From contig JADJSZ010000097.1 in NCBI GenBank assembly GCA_016711405.1, positions 1 to 28,598 of the forward strand: DNA of 28,598 nt, written 5' to 3'. The notes beneath the pieces are model-generated. The model was not told where the DNA came from, did not search any database, and saw only the letters and a program-made list of their open reading frames with translations. The position numbers and the translations under genes are program-made. Positions 17,576 through 25,190 of this stretch are shown here, piece by piece (position 1 is the stretch's first letter; each line of letters starts with the position of its first letter). This DNA is from Candidatus Hadersleviella danica. GTDB taxonomy: Bacteria; Chloroflexota; Anaerolineae; Promineifilales; Promineifilaceae.

Positions 17576-20251
17576 TTACCGCTTGCCCGTTTTGGCCTTT
17601 TGCACTGCTTCTTCGTATCCTTGTTTGGAGGTGGGGATGGTGAAGCTGAACCGTGCGCCGCCTTTGGGGCCCGCATCGGCCCAGATACGGCCGCCGTGCG
17701 CCTCCACCGCCAAACGGCAGAAGGCCAACCCCAACCCCATCCCCTTGCGCGATTGATTTTCGGGTAGGCGGCGGAACTTCTCAAAGACGACATCCCTGTC
17801 TTTAAGCGGAATGCCCGGCCCTTGGTCGCTAATGGCAATGGTCACCAGTGGATTCTCGGCCGTGGGCAAACTCACCACCACCGCAATTTCCTGCCCATCT
17901 TGGTTGTATTTTAGGGCATTGTCCAACAGATTAATTACCACCCGCCGAATCATGTCCTCGTCTATGTACACATCGGGCACGAGCGGGGGAATGAGGCGTT
18001 CCACGTAGATATTGCGTCGGTCAATGGTCGCCTGAATCGTATCTTGCGCATCGTCCAGCAGGCGCATCATGGGCACGATGCCCAAGTTGGTCACAGGGTG
18101 GCCCGATTCCAGCCGGTTAATGTCTAACAGCGATTTGACCAGCCGTTGCAACCGCTCACTGCTCTTCATGGCCACATCCACCATTTCAACCAGCATGTCG
18201 GAACTGTTATCGGGCAAATCTTCGATAACCAGTTCCAAACTGGAGATGACGTTGCCGAGCGGCGTTTGCAAATCGTGGAAGAGCATGGCCGTCAAATCTT
18301 CGCGCATTTGCTCCAAGGCGACTTGTTCGGTGATGTCGTGGTAAATCCACTGCAAAAGCTGGGTGTTATCGCCCATGAACAGCCGCTTGGCGTACACCTC
18401 CACAGGCAAGCGGCGGCGGCTTTTGGTGATAATTTCGCTGGTGAAAATCTTGATTTGGCGGGTTTGGATGGGCTGGTAGGAGCGTTCGCCGAGCAGACCC
18501 GTTTCGACGGGGTGCAGGTTGTTGATGTGGCGGCGAATCAGTTCACTGCGGTCGTACTCGAGCAGTTCGCAAGCACGGCCGTTGGCCTCGATGATATTGC
18601 CCACTTTGTCGGTCAGGATAATCGGGTCAATGCTGTCTTGGAAGAGGCCCATGTAGCGGGCTTCGGCCGCTTGCGTCTTGTTAAACTGCTGGGCATTGGA
18701 CACCGCACTGCTGGCCAAGTTGGCCAAATTGACCAACACATTCAGCTCCTCTTCCGTAAAATAATCTTTGGCGGCCGGATTAATGGCCTGAATGGTGCCC
18801 ATCGCCTTGCCTTTTACGGCAATGGGGGCGCAAATCATCGCTTGGGTGCGATGGCCTGTGCGTTGGTCGCCCACTTGGTTAAAACGCTCATCGGTGGTCA
18901 TGTCGTTGACCAAGGCGGGGGTGTTTTGTTGCAACACCCAGCCCGATACTCCTTGGGCGGCGGGCATTCTCATACCGATAATCTCGTTACTGCCCACCCC
19001 TTCCGCTACGGTGAAGACCATTTCTTGGCTGTTTTTATCCAACAACGCAATCGAAACAGCCTCGGCGCGTAAAAATTCGTTCATTTTGGCCAGCAGAGAA
19101 CGCATAATCTTGTTCAGGTCGAGCGAGGCATTGATGACTTTGCTGGCTTCGTTGAGGAGGCGGGTAATGCGGAGTTGGCGTTGGGTGTCGGCGTAGAGCC
19201 GGGCGTTTTGCACGGCGATAGCGCCTTGGGTGGCCAATGTTTGGGCGAGGGAGATTTCGGCATCCTCAAAAATACGCACCCTGTTTTGGTCCATGAGGAG
19301 GGCAAGGCCAAAGGTTTGCCCTTGGGCGGTGAGGGGCAAGATGAGCATCGAGAGGCAATCGAGCTGGTGCATCAAGCTCTCTTCCTCGGCCGTTATATTG
19401 CGCCCTTCCACGTTTAATTGGAGGGGCATGGGGTTGGCCAAAACCTCTTGAATGACGGGGGATTGGCCTAAATCGAGCAAGCCCGAGCGTTGTTGCCCGC
19501 CACGAGCGTGGCTATACACGGCGCGGCTGATGAAGGTGCGGGTTTGGGGTTCCCAATCCACAATGACGCAGTTTTCGACTTGGGCGAAGACGGCCATCTG
19601 TTCGGCGACGACTTTATAGACTTGGCTGGCATCGAGGGTGGCGGAGACGGTGGCGGTGGCGGCGGCCAGTGTGGCTAATTCCTCGGCGTGTTGAATGCCC
19701 CGCGCTTGCAGTTGGGTGTTGCGCACGGCCGCACCTGCCTGCTGGCCAATGGCGGTCAGCAAGGTGGTGTCGTCGTTGCTAAATTGGGCGTGGCCGGGGC
19801 GGGCCAGAGTGAGCACCCCACACACTTTGCGCCCTGCCAGCAGGGGCACGCCCACGGCCGACCATGCTGTTTTGGCGGAGGCGTGGCGGTGTTGGGGCAT
19901 CCAGTGGGTGTCGTTGGTGGTGTCATCCACCACGGCCGTTTGCCCCGTGCGGGCGACATAACCCGCCAGCCCCTCATTGAGAATCATGCGCACAAAGAGC
20001 GGGTCGGCATCTACCAAACGGTCTTCTTCCACCAACCATGCCGAAAGCAAGTGGGCTTGCTCATCCACAAGGAGGAGAGCGCCCATGTTGGCCTCAAAAA
20101 AGCGCAAGGTGGCTCGCAACAGTTGGGGCAAAATATCGCCCACGGCCGAGCCAGCCGTAAGCTGGCTCAACATGCTGTTGACAGAGTAGAGCAGACGTAC
20201 TCGTTGACCATCTGCCGCTGATTGGCGAATGTGAGAATCAGCTTTTAACAT
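17576..20251 (-). CDS. Soluble multi-sensor histidine kinase (GAF-GAF-GAF-PAS-HisKA-HATPase)
   Basis: The 891-residue product has no membrane helix. GAF domains lie at about 38-180, 205-350 and 378-520 (each with a VPLLAGRKVCGVL-, LPLTAQGQTFGLAL- or APIAVKGKAMGTIQ-type core). PAS lies at 530-645 (LFQDSIDPIILTDKVGNIIEANG), with HisKA at MLFHDLQTPLGN, acceptor His659. The HATPase domain is at about 740-880 (RVVINLLDNALKYN; ISDQGPGIPLKDRD; FEKFRRLP; GMGLGLAFCRLAVEAHGG). It has FHDLQTPLG instead of the common SHELRTPL, a variant seen in related Chloroflexota kinases. Its cytoplasmic input is unknown. No response regulator is adjacent. Confidence 0.93.
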   Translation of the reverse strand: MLKADSHIRQSAADGQRVRLLYSVNSMLSQLTAGSAVGDILPQLLRATLRFFEANMGALLLVDEQAHLLSAWLVEEDRLVDADPLFVRMILNEGLAGYVARTGQTAVVDDTTNDTHWMPQHRHASAKTAWSAVGVPLLAGRKVCGVLTLARPGHAQFSNDDTTLLTAIGQQAGAAVRNTQLQARGIQHAEELATLAAATATVSATLDASQVYKVVAEQMAVFAQVENCVIVDWEPQTRTFISRAVYSHARGGQQRSGLLDLGQSPVIQEVLANPMPLQLNVEGRNITAEEESLMHQLDCLSMLILPLTAQGQTFGLALLMDQNRVRIFEDAEISLAQTLATQGAIAVQNARLYADTQRQLRITRLLNEASKVINASLDLNKIMRSLLAKMNEFLRAEAVSIALLDKNSQEMVFTVAEGVGSNEIIGMRMPAAQGVSGWVLQQNTPALVNDMTTDERFNQVGDQRTGHRTQAMICAPIAVKGKAMGTIQAINPAAKDYFTEEELNVLVNLANLASSAVSNAQQFNKTQAAEARYMGLFQDSIDPIILTDKVGNIIEANGRACELLEYDRSELIRRHINNLHPVETGLLGERSYQPIQTRQIKIFTSEIITKSRRRLPVEVYAKRLFMGDNTQLLQWIYHDITEQVALEQMREDLTAMLFHDLQTPLGNVISSLELVIEDLPDNSSDMLVEMVDVAMKSSERLQRLVKSLLDINRLESGHPVTNLGIVPMMRLLDDAQDTIQATIDRRNIYVERLIPPLVPDVYIDEDMIRRVVINLLDNALKYNQDGQEIAVVVSLPTAENPLVTIAISDQGPGIPLKDRDVVFEKFRRLPENQSRKGMGLGLAFCRLAVEAHGGRIWADAGPKGGARFSFTIPTSKQGYEEAVQKAKTGKR

Positions 20252-20318
20252 GCGTGAATCACAGGGAATGCGCTGAACAATGCTGGGGTGATTTCAATTT
20301 CAATGGCGGAAAGTATAG

Positions 20319-20427
20319 CACAATCAGTGGGTCACTGGTCATTTGTCATTTGTCACTTGTCCTTTGTCATTGGGTTACAAGTGCCATGACCTTGTTTGTT
20401 CATTGCTCATTGCTCATTACTCATTGT
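20319..20427. repeat. Heptamer arrays (GTCATTT words, then GCTCATT words)
   Basis: GTCACTG, GTCATTT, GTCATTT, GTCACTT, GTCCTTT, GTCATTG run with a strict 7-nt step. After a short unique stretch come TGCTCAT, TGCTCAT, TACTCAT, TGTTCAT. They lie between the sensor-kinase start and the end of the deoxynucleoside kinase gene. Confidence 0.8.
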
Positions 20428-21435
20428 TCATTGGCACTGTCTATCTATATTTTCGCGCATTTTCTCGAGGTATGCTTCTTCGAGGTTGATGCCAGTGTAG
20501 TTGGCTAATTTGATGGTATAGGCCAGCATGTCGGCCAGTTCGCGGCGCAGGCTCGGCCGTTGGCTGGCGATGGCTTCGCTGAGGGCGGCTTCGGGGTAAC
20601 GGCCGCTGGCCACCCCGCGCCGCATCTGCGCCCATATTTTGGCAAATTCGCTGGCCACTTCGCCCATTTCTTCCACCAGCAAGATGTAGTTGAAGAACAA
20701 ATCTTCATCAAAACCTTTCATGGCATCCAATTTGCGGTGGAATTGCTGGTAATTGGTCAGTGCCCCGTGGGCGTGCAAATAGGCGGCGGGTTCGTCGGAC
20801 GGCCGCTTTTTGGCTGGGGGCACGGGCGCATTCGTAAGGGCTTGCTCAATTTCGGCTATCACATGCGCCAAATCCGCTTTGTTGGCCAAAAAGTCGAGGT
20901 GGGTTACATCCAGCACCAGCACGGGAATTTCTTGCAACCCGTTTAGCCATGCTTCATAGGCGGAGGCGAGTTGGCGGATGTATTCGGGATCCATGTCCCG
21001 CTCATACGGCCGGTCGCGGGAGGCGATGCGTTGCATGATGGTTTCATGCTCCGCCTTGAGGTAGACGAGCAAATCGGGCGGCCGAATTTTTTCGCTGAGA
21101 GCGGAGTGGACACGGCCGTACATGGCCAACTCATCATCCTTTAGATTGAGCCATGCGAATAACTCATCCTTGGCAAAGGTGTAATCAGCCACCACATTGC
21201 CCGTCGTCAACGCCTCGGGAATGGCCTGTTTTTGCTGTTGGTAGCGACTGAGCAGGAAAAAGAGCTGGGTTTGGAACGCATAACGGCCGCGGTCGTGGTA
21301 AAAATCGGCCAAAAAGGGGTTTTCCTCAAAGACTTCCAGCAAAATAGAAGCGTTAAAGGTGGGTTGTATCAGCCGCGCCAGCGTGGTTTTGCCCACGCCA
21401 ATTACACCTTCGATGGCAATGAATTTGTTGGTCAT
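20428..21435 (-). CDS. Deoxynucleoside kinase fused to a MazG-like NTP pyrophosphohydrolase domain
   Basis: From the ATG at 21435 the product has 335 residues. Residues 1-200 are a deoxynucleoside (dAdo/dGuo-type) kinase: P-loop IEGVIGVGKTT (8-18), FQTQLFFLLSRYQQ, and a lid segment ASRDRPYERDMDPEYI. It phosphorylates deoxynucleosides to dNMPs. After a charged linker (PPAKKRPSDE), residues about 225-335 form an all-alpha NTP-PPase (MazG/dUTPase-like) domain with LVEEMGEVASEFAK (EExxE) and ELADMLAYTIKLAN (ExxD), metal-binding motifs that hydrolyse (d)NTPs to (d)NMPs. A longer in-frame start at 21648 is rejected because its extra residues come from an intergenic repeat. The substrate pair is inference. 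Confidence 0.85.
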   Translation of the reverse strand: MTNKFIAIEGVIGVGKTTLARLIQPTFNASILLEVFEENPFLADFYHDRGRYAFQTQLFFLLSRYQQQKQAIPEALTTGNVVADYTFAKDELFAWLNLKDDELAMYGRVHSALSEKIRPPDLLVYLKAEHETIMQRIASRDRPYERDMDPEYIRQLASAYEAWLNGLQEIPVLVLDVTHLDFLANKADLAHVIAEIEQALTNAPVPPAKKRPSDEPAAYLHAHGALTNYQQFHRKLDAMKGFDEDLFFNYILLVEEMGEVASEFAKIWAQMRRGVASGRYPEAALSEAIASQRPSLRRELADMLAYTIKLANYTGINLEEAYLEKMRENIDRQCQ

Positions 21436-21471
21436 AGGGGGATGGTTACAAGTTAGATGCAACATGAGATG

Positions 21472-21626
21472 GGTGTATAAGTTTATTGGTCTATTCGTGT
21501 ATTGGCGTATTGGCGTAGGTGTGTTTTTGGGGGGTGGAACTGGGGGAATTGGGGTGTTGCCCCCAACTATACAAAAGTGGGCTTTCGCGCCACGATACCA
21601 ATACACGAATACACAAATACACCAAT
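21472..21626. repeat. Large inverted word array with G-rich centre
   Basis: Left arm 21472-21515 is built of GTATTGGC/GTATTGGT words; right arm 21592-21626 is built of ACCAATAC, ACGAATAC and ACAAATAC words. The central about 75 nt has runs of six G and five G or C (GGGGGGTGG, TTGCCCCCAAC). It lies between the DtxR-like gene and the kinase gene, both on the minus strand, so it could act as a transcript hairpin. Confidence 0.7.
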
Positions 21627-21629
21627 GAA

Positions 21630-22313
21630 TCAGGCCAAGCTGACCCACAATGCTTTGGTTAGCTCCATGCCCAGCACAACTTCCTCACGGCCGATGCGGA
21701 GGCGCATGGGGCCATTAAACGGCTGGCGGCCGACCACAGCAAACTCGGCGGTGGGGATAATGCCCAGCGAGGCAAAATAGCGCAATTTCTCGGGTTCATG
21801 GGTGCGCACGCGGCTGATACGGCCGTGCTGTCCCACCGCCACATTCATCACACACATATCCTCTATCATGGGCAAATTCCCTTCCGCATCGGGGATAGGT
21901 TCCCCATGAGGGCAACGAGTCGGTTGGCCACTCATCACCGCCATCCGTTCGGCCACCACATCATTCAGCCCATGCCCCAGTGTGTGGGCGTGTTCATGCG
22001 CCTCATCCCACGTAAAACCCATCACCTGCACCAAGAACACCTCCAGCAACCGATGGCGCCGAATCTCGCGCAACGCCTCGAGCCGCCCCTCTTCCGTTAG
22101 CTCCACGCCCTGATACGGGATATGCTTGACTAGTCCTGCGCTCTTCAGCCGCTTCAACATGCGCGGAATGGCGGGCGGGGAAACATCCAGTCGCTCAGCC
22201 AAGGCGGTGGTGCTTACCGTGGGCGAATCCTCTTGGAGCCGGTAAATTTCGGCCAAATACTCCCGCATGGCCGCGCTAAATTGGGAGGGGTTTTCGTCAA
22301 AAGGGTCGTTCAT
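21630..22313 (-). CDS. DtxR/MntR-family metal-dependent transcriptional regulator with FeoA-like domain
   Basis: The 227-residue protein has an N-terminal winged helix (MREYLAEIYRLQED..VSTTALAERLDVSPPAIPRMLKRL), then the dimerisation and metal-binding helices (RRHRLLEVFLVQVMGFTWDEAHEHAHTLGHGL, with His/Glu ligands and CPHGEPIP). A C-terminal SH3/FeoA-like domain follows (about 150-227). Such proteins bind Fe(II) or Mn(II) and repress metal-uptake genes, or activate efflux. It is divergent from the ECF S-component-like gene 157 bp away, which could be a target. I did not find a convincing palindromic operator in the spacer. Confidence 0.9.
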   Translation of the reverse strand: MNDPFDENPSQFSAAMREYLAEIYRLQEDSPTVSTTALAERLDVSPPAIPRMLKRLKSAGLVKHIPYQGVELTEEGRLEALREIRRHRLLEVFLVQVMGFTWDEAHEHAHTLGHGLNDVVAERMAVMSGQPTRCPHGEPIPDAEGNLPMIEDMCVMNVAVGQHGRISRVRTHEPEKLRYFASLGIIPTAEFAVVGRQPFNGPMRLRIGREEVVLGMELTKALWVSLA

Positions 22314-22470
22314 TAAAGGGTGTTATGCGTGATTCGTTACTCGTGAGGACACATGCGGGTGGGGTTTTTATGAAAAAATTCGACTTTAATATACCCGATG
22401 AAATATCTATTGGACAAATCTCTTACATTGTCACCAATCATGGGCTATTCATCATTTTGCCGCCCTCATT

Positions 22471-23244
22471 ATGAATCGTTTATTAACCATTTTAATTTAT
22501 GGCCTGAGTGGGTTGATAGGGGTGGTGGCCTTCACTTATCCCTTTTTGCTCCCCGTGCGGCCGTCGCCCACCCTCCAAACCAGCCAAGCGCCGTTGCTCA
22601 CGGCCGTTTTGCTCATCCTGTGCCTCGTCGTTTTGCTGGTGGAGGTGCAAGGTGAGCGCATTAGTGCCAAAATTGTGGCGACCTTGGGCGTGTTGGTGGC
22701 CATCACGGCCGTTTTGCGTTTCATTGAGGTGGCCATCCCCGGCCCCGGCGGCTTTACCCCCATTTTTGCCCCCATCATTTTGGCGGGCTATGTTTTTGGG
22801 GCGCGGTTTGGCTTTTTGATGGGCACTTTAACCCTCCTCTCCTCCGCTCTCATCACAGGAGGTGTGGGGGTGTGGTTGCCCTACCAAATGTTTGCCGCTG
22901 GCTGGGTCGGACTGACGGCTGGGTGGCTCCCCCACCCGCGCCAGCCCCAGCTCGAATTTGGGCTGTTGCTCCTCTTTGGCTTTGGCTGGGGCATGGCCTA
23001 TGGGGCATTGATGAACCTCTATTCGTGGCCCTACTTGGCTGGCGACGCGGCCATTAGCTGGCAAAGTGGTCGTGGCTTCGCCGATGGCCTCCAGCGGTAC
23101 GCCGCCTTTTACCTACTCACCTCGCTCATCTGGGATTTGGGCGCGGCCGTGGGCAATGTGCTCCTCCTGCTTTTGCTCGGCCGTCCCGCCCTCCGCGCCC
23201 TCATCCGCTTCCGCGACAAATTTTCGTTTGAGTATGTTGGGTGA
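22471..23244 (+). CDS. ECF transporter S-component-like membrane protein
   Basis: The 257-residue, very hydrophobic protein has about seven to eight membrane helices. The stretch GGFTPIFAPIILAGYVFGARFGFLMG and then LPYQMFAAGWVGLTAGWLP is typical of ECF S components of the cobalamin/queuosine/riboflavin class. S components bind a vitamin and dock onto EcfA-EcfA'-EcfT modules, which are not encoded nearby. It is longer than the usual 180-200 residues, mostly from extra N-terminal helices. The ligand cannot be read from sequence alone, and I saw no cobalamin or FMN riboswitch in the 157-nt leader. Confidence 0.75.
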   Translation: MNRLLTILIYGLSGLIGVVAFTYPFLLPVRPSPTLQTSQAPLLTAVLLILCLVVLLVEVQGERISAKIVATLGVLVAITAVLRFIEVAIPGPGGFTPIFAPIILAGYVFGARFGFLMGTLTLLSSALITGGVGVWLPYQMFAAGWVGLTAGWLPHPRQPQLEFGLLLLFGFGWGMAYGALMNLYSWPYLAGDAAISWQSGRGFADGLQRYAAFYLLTSLIWDLGAAVGNVLLLLLLGRPALRALIRFRDKFSFEYVG

Positions 23245-23261
23245 GGTGTCATTGGTCATTT

Positions 23262-23581
23262 GTCACTGGGGGGGTGTTTCAGTTGAGTTGAGAACCCTTT
23301 TGGGTAAATCTTTTTTAGACACGAATTACACGAATTTCACAAATTACACGAATGAGATTTAAGGCAATGGGTGTGCTTCATTTCAGTTGATAGCCGTCGT
23401 AGGGGCAACCCTTGTAGTTGCCCTGACCTCTGGTAAATGCGAGATGAGGGTAGGCACAAGGCCTACCCCTACAATGCTTCAACCCAAATGAAACACACCC
23501 TAAGGCAATTCGTGTAATTTGTGAAATTCGTGTCCAATTTTTTTATCTCTTTCAACTGAGATGAAACACACCCGTCACTGG
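23262..23581. mobile_element. Outer MITE-like hairpin element with apparent 8-bp target duplication
   Basis: GTCACTGG at 23262-23269 is repeated at 23574-23581. Between them an element begins GGGTGTTTCAGTTGAG (23272) and ends CAACTGAGATGAAACACACC (to 23572-23573), imperfect terminal inverted repeats. Inside is a perfect 26-bp inverted repeat, 23328-23353 with 23508-23533. Joining the flanks gives TTGTCACTGGTCACTACTC, a normal member of the local word array. No transposase gene is present. Confidence 0.75.
23369..23500. mobile_element. Inner 132-bp MITE-like element with 9-bp target duplication
   Basis: It begins GGGTGTGCTTCATTTCAG and ends AAATGAAACACACCC, imperfect terminal inverted repeats of about 20 bp. 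TAAGGCAAT flanks it on both sides (23360-23368 and 23501-23509). The interior has two converging copies of a GTAGGGGCAACCC/GTAGGGGTAGGCC-type repeat, each a small hairpin. It interrupts the loop of the outer element and is non-coding, so any movement would need a transposase in trans. Confidence 0.8.
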
Positions 23582-23634
23582 TCACTACTCACTACTCACT
23601 AACCACTACCTAACCACTAACCACTCCTCCCCCC
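23582..23634. repeat. Heptamer array (CACTACT/CACTAAC words) before the YfhO start
   Basis: CACTACT, CACTACT, CACTAAC, then CCACTACCTAACCACTAACC words run up to the ATG at 23635. No Shine-Dalgarno is visible. Confidence 0.75.
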
Positions 23635-25107
23635 ATGTCCCCACGCCGTCGTTTTCTCCTCAACACCGCCATTGTGCTGGCCTTTTGGCTGTTGCCGCTG
23701 GCCATTTACTGGCCTGTCACTCTTGGCGGCCGTACCATGCTCCCCGCCGACAACCTGTTCCAGTGGGAGCCGTGGGCCAGCCATGCGGATGCGTTCGGGG
23801 TGGGCACACCCGACAACAGCTTGCTGAGCGACATGATTTTGCAGAATTATGCATGGCGGCAGTTCCAGCGGGAGAGCTTGGCACAGGGGGAGATTCCGCT
23901 GTGGAACTCGCACATGTTTGGGGGCGCACCCTTCTTGGCCACGGGGCAAAATCAGGGGTATTACCCGTTTAGTGCCCTGTTTTTGCTGTTGCCGCTGGCG
24001 GTGGCGTATGGCTGGTACACGGTCAGCCAGTTGTGGTTGGCGGGGGTGTGGATGTACACCTTCGGCCGTATTTTGGGGATGCGCCGGGCGAGCGCGGCCG
24101 TGGCGGGCTTAATCTTCCAAGGGTGTGGCTTTTTGCTGGTTAGTTCGGCCGTCTTCCCCATGATTTTGGGCGCGGCCATCTGGTTGCCACTCATTTTGGG
24201 GGCGCTGGACATGATGATTCGGGCCACGACCCACGCCCGAGGGGCGGGCAAGACCTTGCCGTGGGCGGTGCTGGGGGCGTTTGCGCTGGGGATGCAGGTG
24301 CTGGCGGGACACATCGAAATCACCTACTACACCTTGTTGGTGATGGCCGCTTTTGCTTTGTGGCGGCTCGTGTCGCGGCTGGGCGGCCGTGAGTGGCGGC
24401 AGGCGCACGGCTTTGAGCGCATCCCGCTGTGGAGCAAAAGGACGGCCGAATACTTTGTCAAACCAGTGGCGTGGTTGGTGGGCACAGTGGCCATTGGCTT
24501 GTTGCTGGGGGCTGTGCAATTTGTGCCTTTTTATGAGGTGGGTACGAGCAACTTCCGCGAAGGGTCGGCTACGCTGGCCGAGGTGCGCGACTGGGGCTTC
24601 CCCGTGCGGCGCATCATCACCTTGGCCTTGCCCGACTTTTTTGGCAACCCGGCCGACCATGCCGTGCGGGATGCGTGGACGGGCGAGTGGGAATTGCTGA
24701 CCACCAATTACTACGGCCAGCCCAACCCGCACGGGGCGGGCACGACCAATTGGGGCATTAAAAATTATGTGGAGGGGGGCATTTATTTGGGGATTTTGCC
24801 GCTCATTTTGGCGGTGCTGGGGGTGGTGGGGGTGCTGAAAAAGCCGCAGGGAGCGCAGAAGCCACCGAAATTTGGCGGCCGTCGCTCCGTCATCGCCTTC
24901 ATGGTTGTCCTGAGCGGTTTTTCGCTGGCCTTTATTTTTGGCACACCGCTGTACGCCATCCTCTATTATGGCTTGCCGGGCATCAACCAACTGCACTCCC
25001 CTTTCCGCTGGGTGTTCCCGCTGTCGCTGGCCGTGGCCGTGCTGGCGGGTTTTGGGATGGAGTATGTGGCGCAGACGAGGATGGATGCGGAGAAGAGAGG
25101 TTGGTAG
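23635..25107 (+). CDS. YfhO-family membrane protein, N-terminal part (interrupted)
   Basis: The 490-residue frame begins with a membrane helix followed by LGGRTMLPADNLFQWEPW and RESLAQGEIPLWNSHMFGGAPF, hallmark segments of YfhO-like (GT-C fold) proteins. About ten helices follow, up to LHSPFRWVFPLSLAVAVLAGFGMEYV. The frame stops at 25107 in a TAG supplied by a repeat (25099-25190), and the family continues in another frame at 25109 onward. YfhO proteins are polytopic membrane proteins linked to envelope polymer glycosylation, for example teichoic or lipoteichoic acid in Bacillus and Listeria; the lipid-linked sugar used here is unknown. Confidence 0.85.
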   Translation: MSPRRRFLLNTAIVLAFWLLPLAIYWPVTLGGRTMLPADNLFQWEPWASHADAFGVGTPDNSLLSDMILQNYAWRQFQRESLAQGEIPLWNSHMFGGAPFLATGQNQGYYPFSALFLLLPLAVAYGWYTVSQLWLAGVWMYTFGRILGMRRASAAVAGLIFQGCGFLLVSSAVFPMILGAAIWLPLILGALDMMIRATTHARGAGKTLPWAVLGAFALGMQVLAGHIEITYYTLLVMAAFALWRLVSRLGGREWRQAHGFERIPLWSKRTAEYFVKPVAWLVGTVAIGLLLGAVQFVPFYEVGTSNFREGSATLAEVRDWGFPVRRIITLALPDFFGNPADHAVRDAWTGEWELLTTNYYGQPNPHGAGTTNWGIKNYVEGGIYLGILPLILAVLGVVGVLKKPQGAQKPPKFGGRRSVIAFMVVLSGFSLAFIFGTPLYAILYYGLPGINQLHSPFRWVFPLSLAVAVLAGFGMEYVAQTRMDAEKRGW

Positions 25108-25190
25108 TAACGACTTTAGCCATTCCGAAGCAGAGGGGCAGAGGGGCGGAGGAGCAGAGGGGAAGGTTCGTAGTGGCGGCTTTAGCCGTT
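25099..25190 (+). repeat. Composite repeat inside the YfhO gene
   Basis: GGTTGGTAGTAACGACTTTA (25099-25118, continuing to 25124) and GGTTCGTAGTGGCGGCTTTA (25165-25184, continuing to 25190) are direct copies with about five mismatches, 66 bp apart. Between them is the purine-rich GCAGAGGGGCAGAGGGG array known from 11406-11479 and 17495-17573. Such words are otherwise confined to spacers in this window. Confidence 0.8.

Noticed and set aside
21436..21648. Longer N-terminus for the deoxynucleoside kinase starting at 21648
   Set aside because: The 71 extra residues are encoded by the inverted word array and the G-rich spacer, and overlap the end of the DtxR-like gene. The P-loop begins right after the ATG at 21435.
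23391..23478. Riboswitch or small RNA from the hairpins inside the inner element
   Set aside because: The stems match dispersed GTAGGGGC-type repeats and lie inside an insertion with target duplications, so repeat DNA explains them.
24938..25108. ATG at 24938 as the real start of the second YfhO/flippase frame
   Set aside because: Up to about 25100 this frame is a shadow of the YfhO coding frame (Cys/Arg/Trp-rich), which is well conserved in frame 23635-25107.
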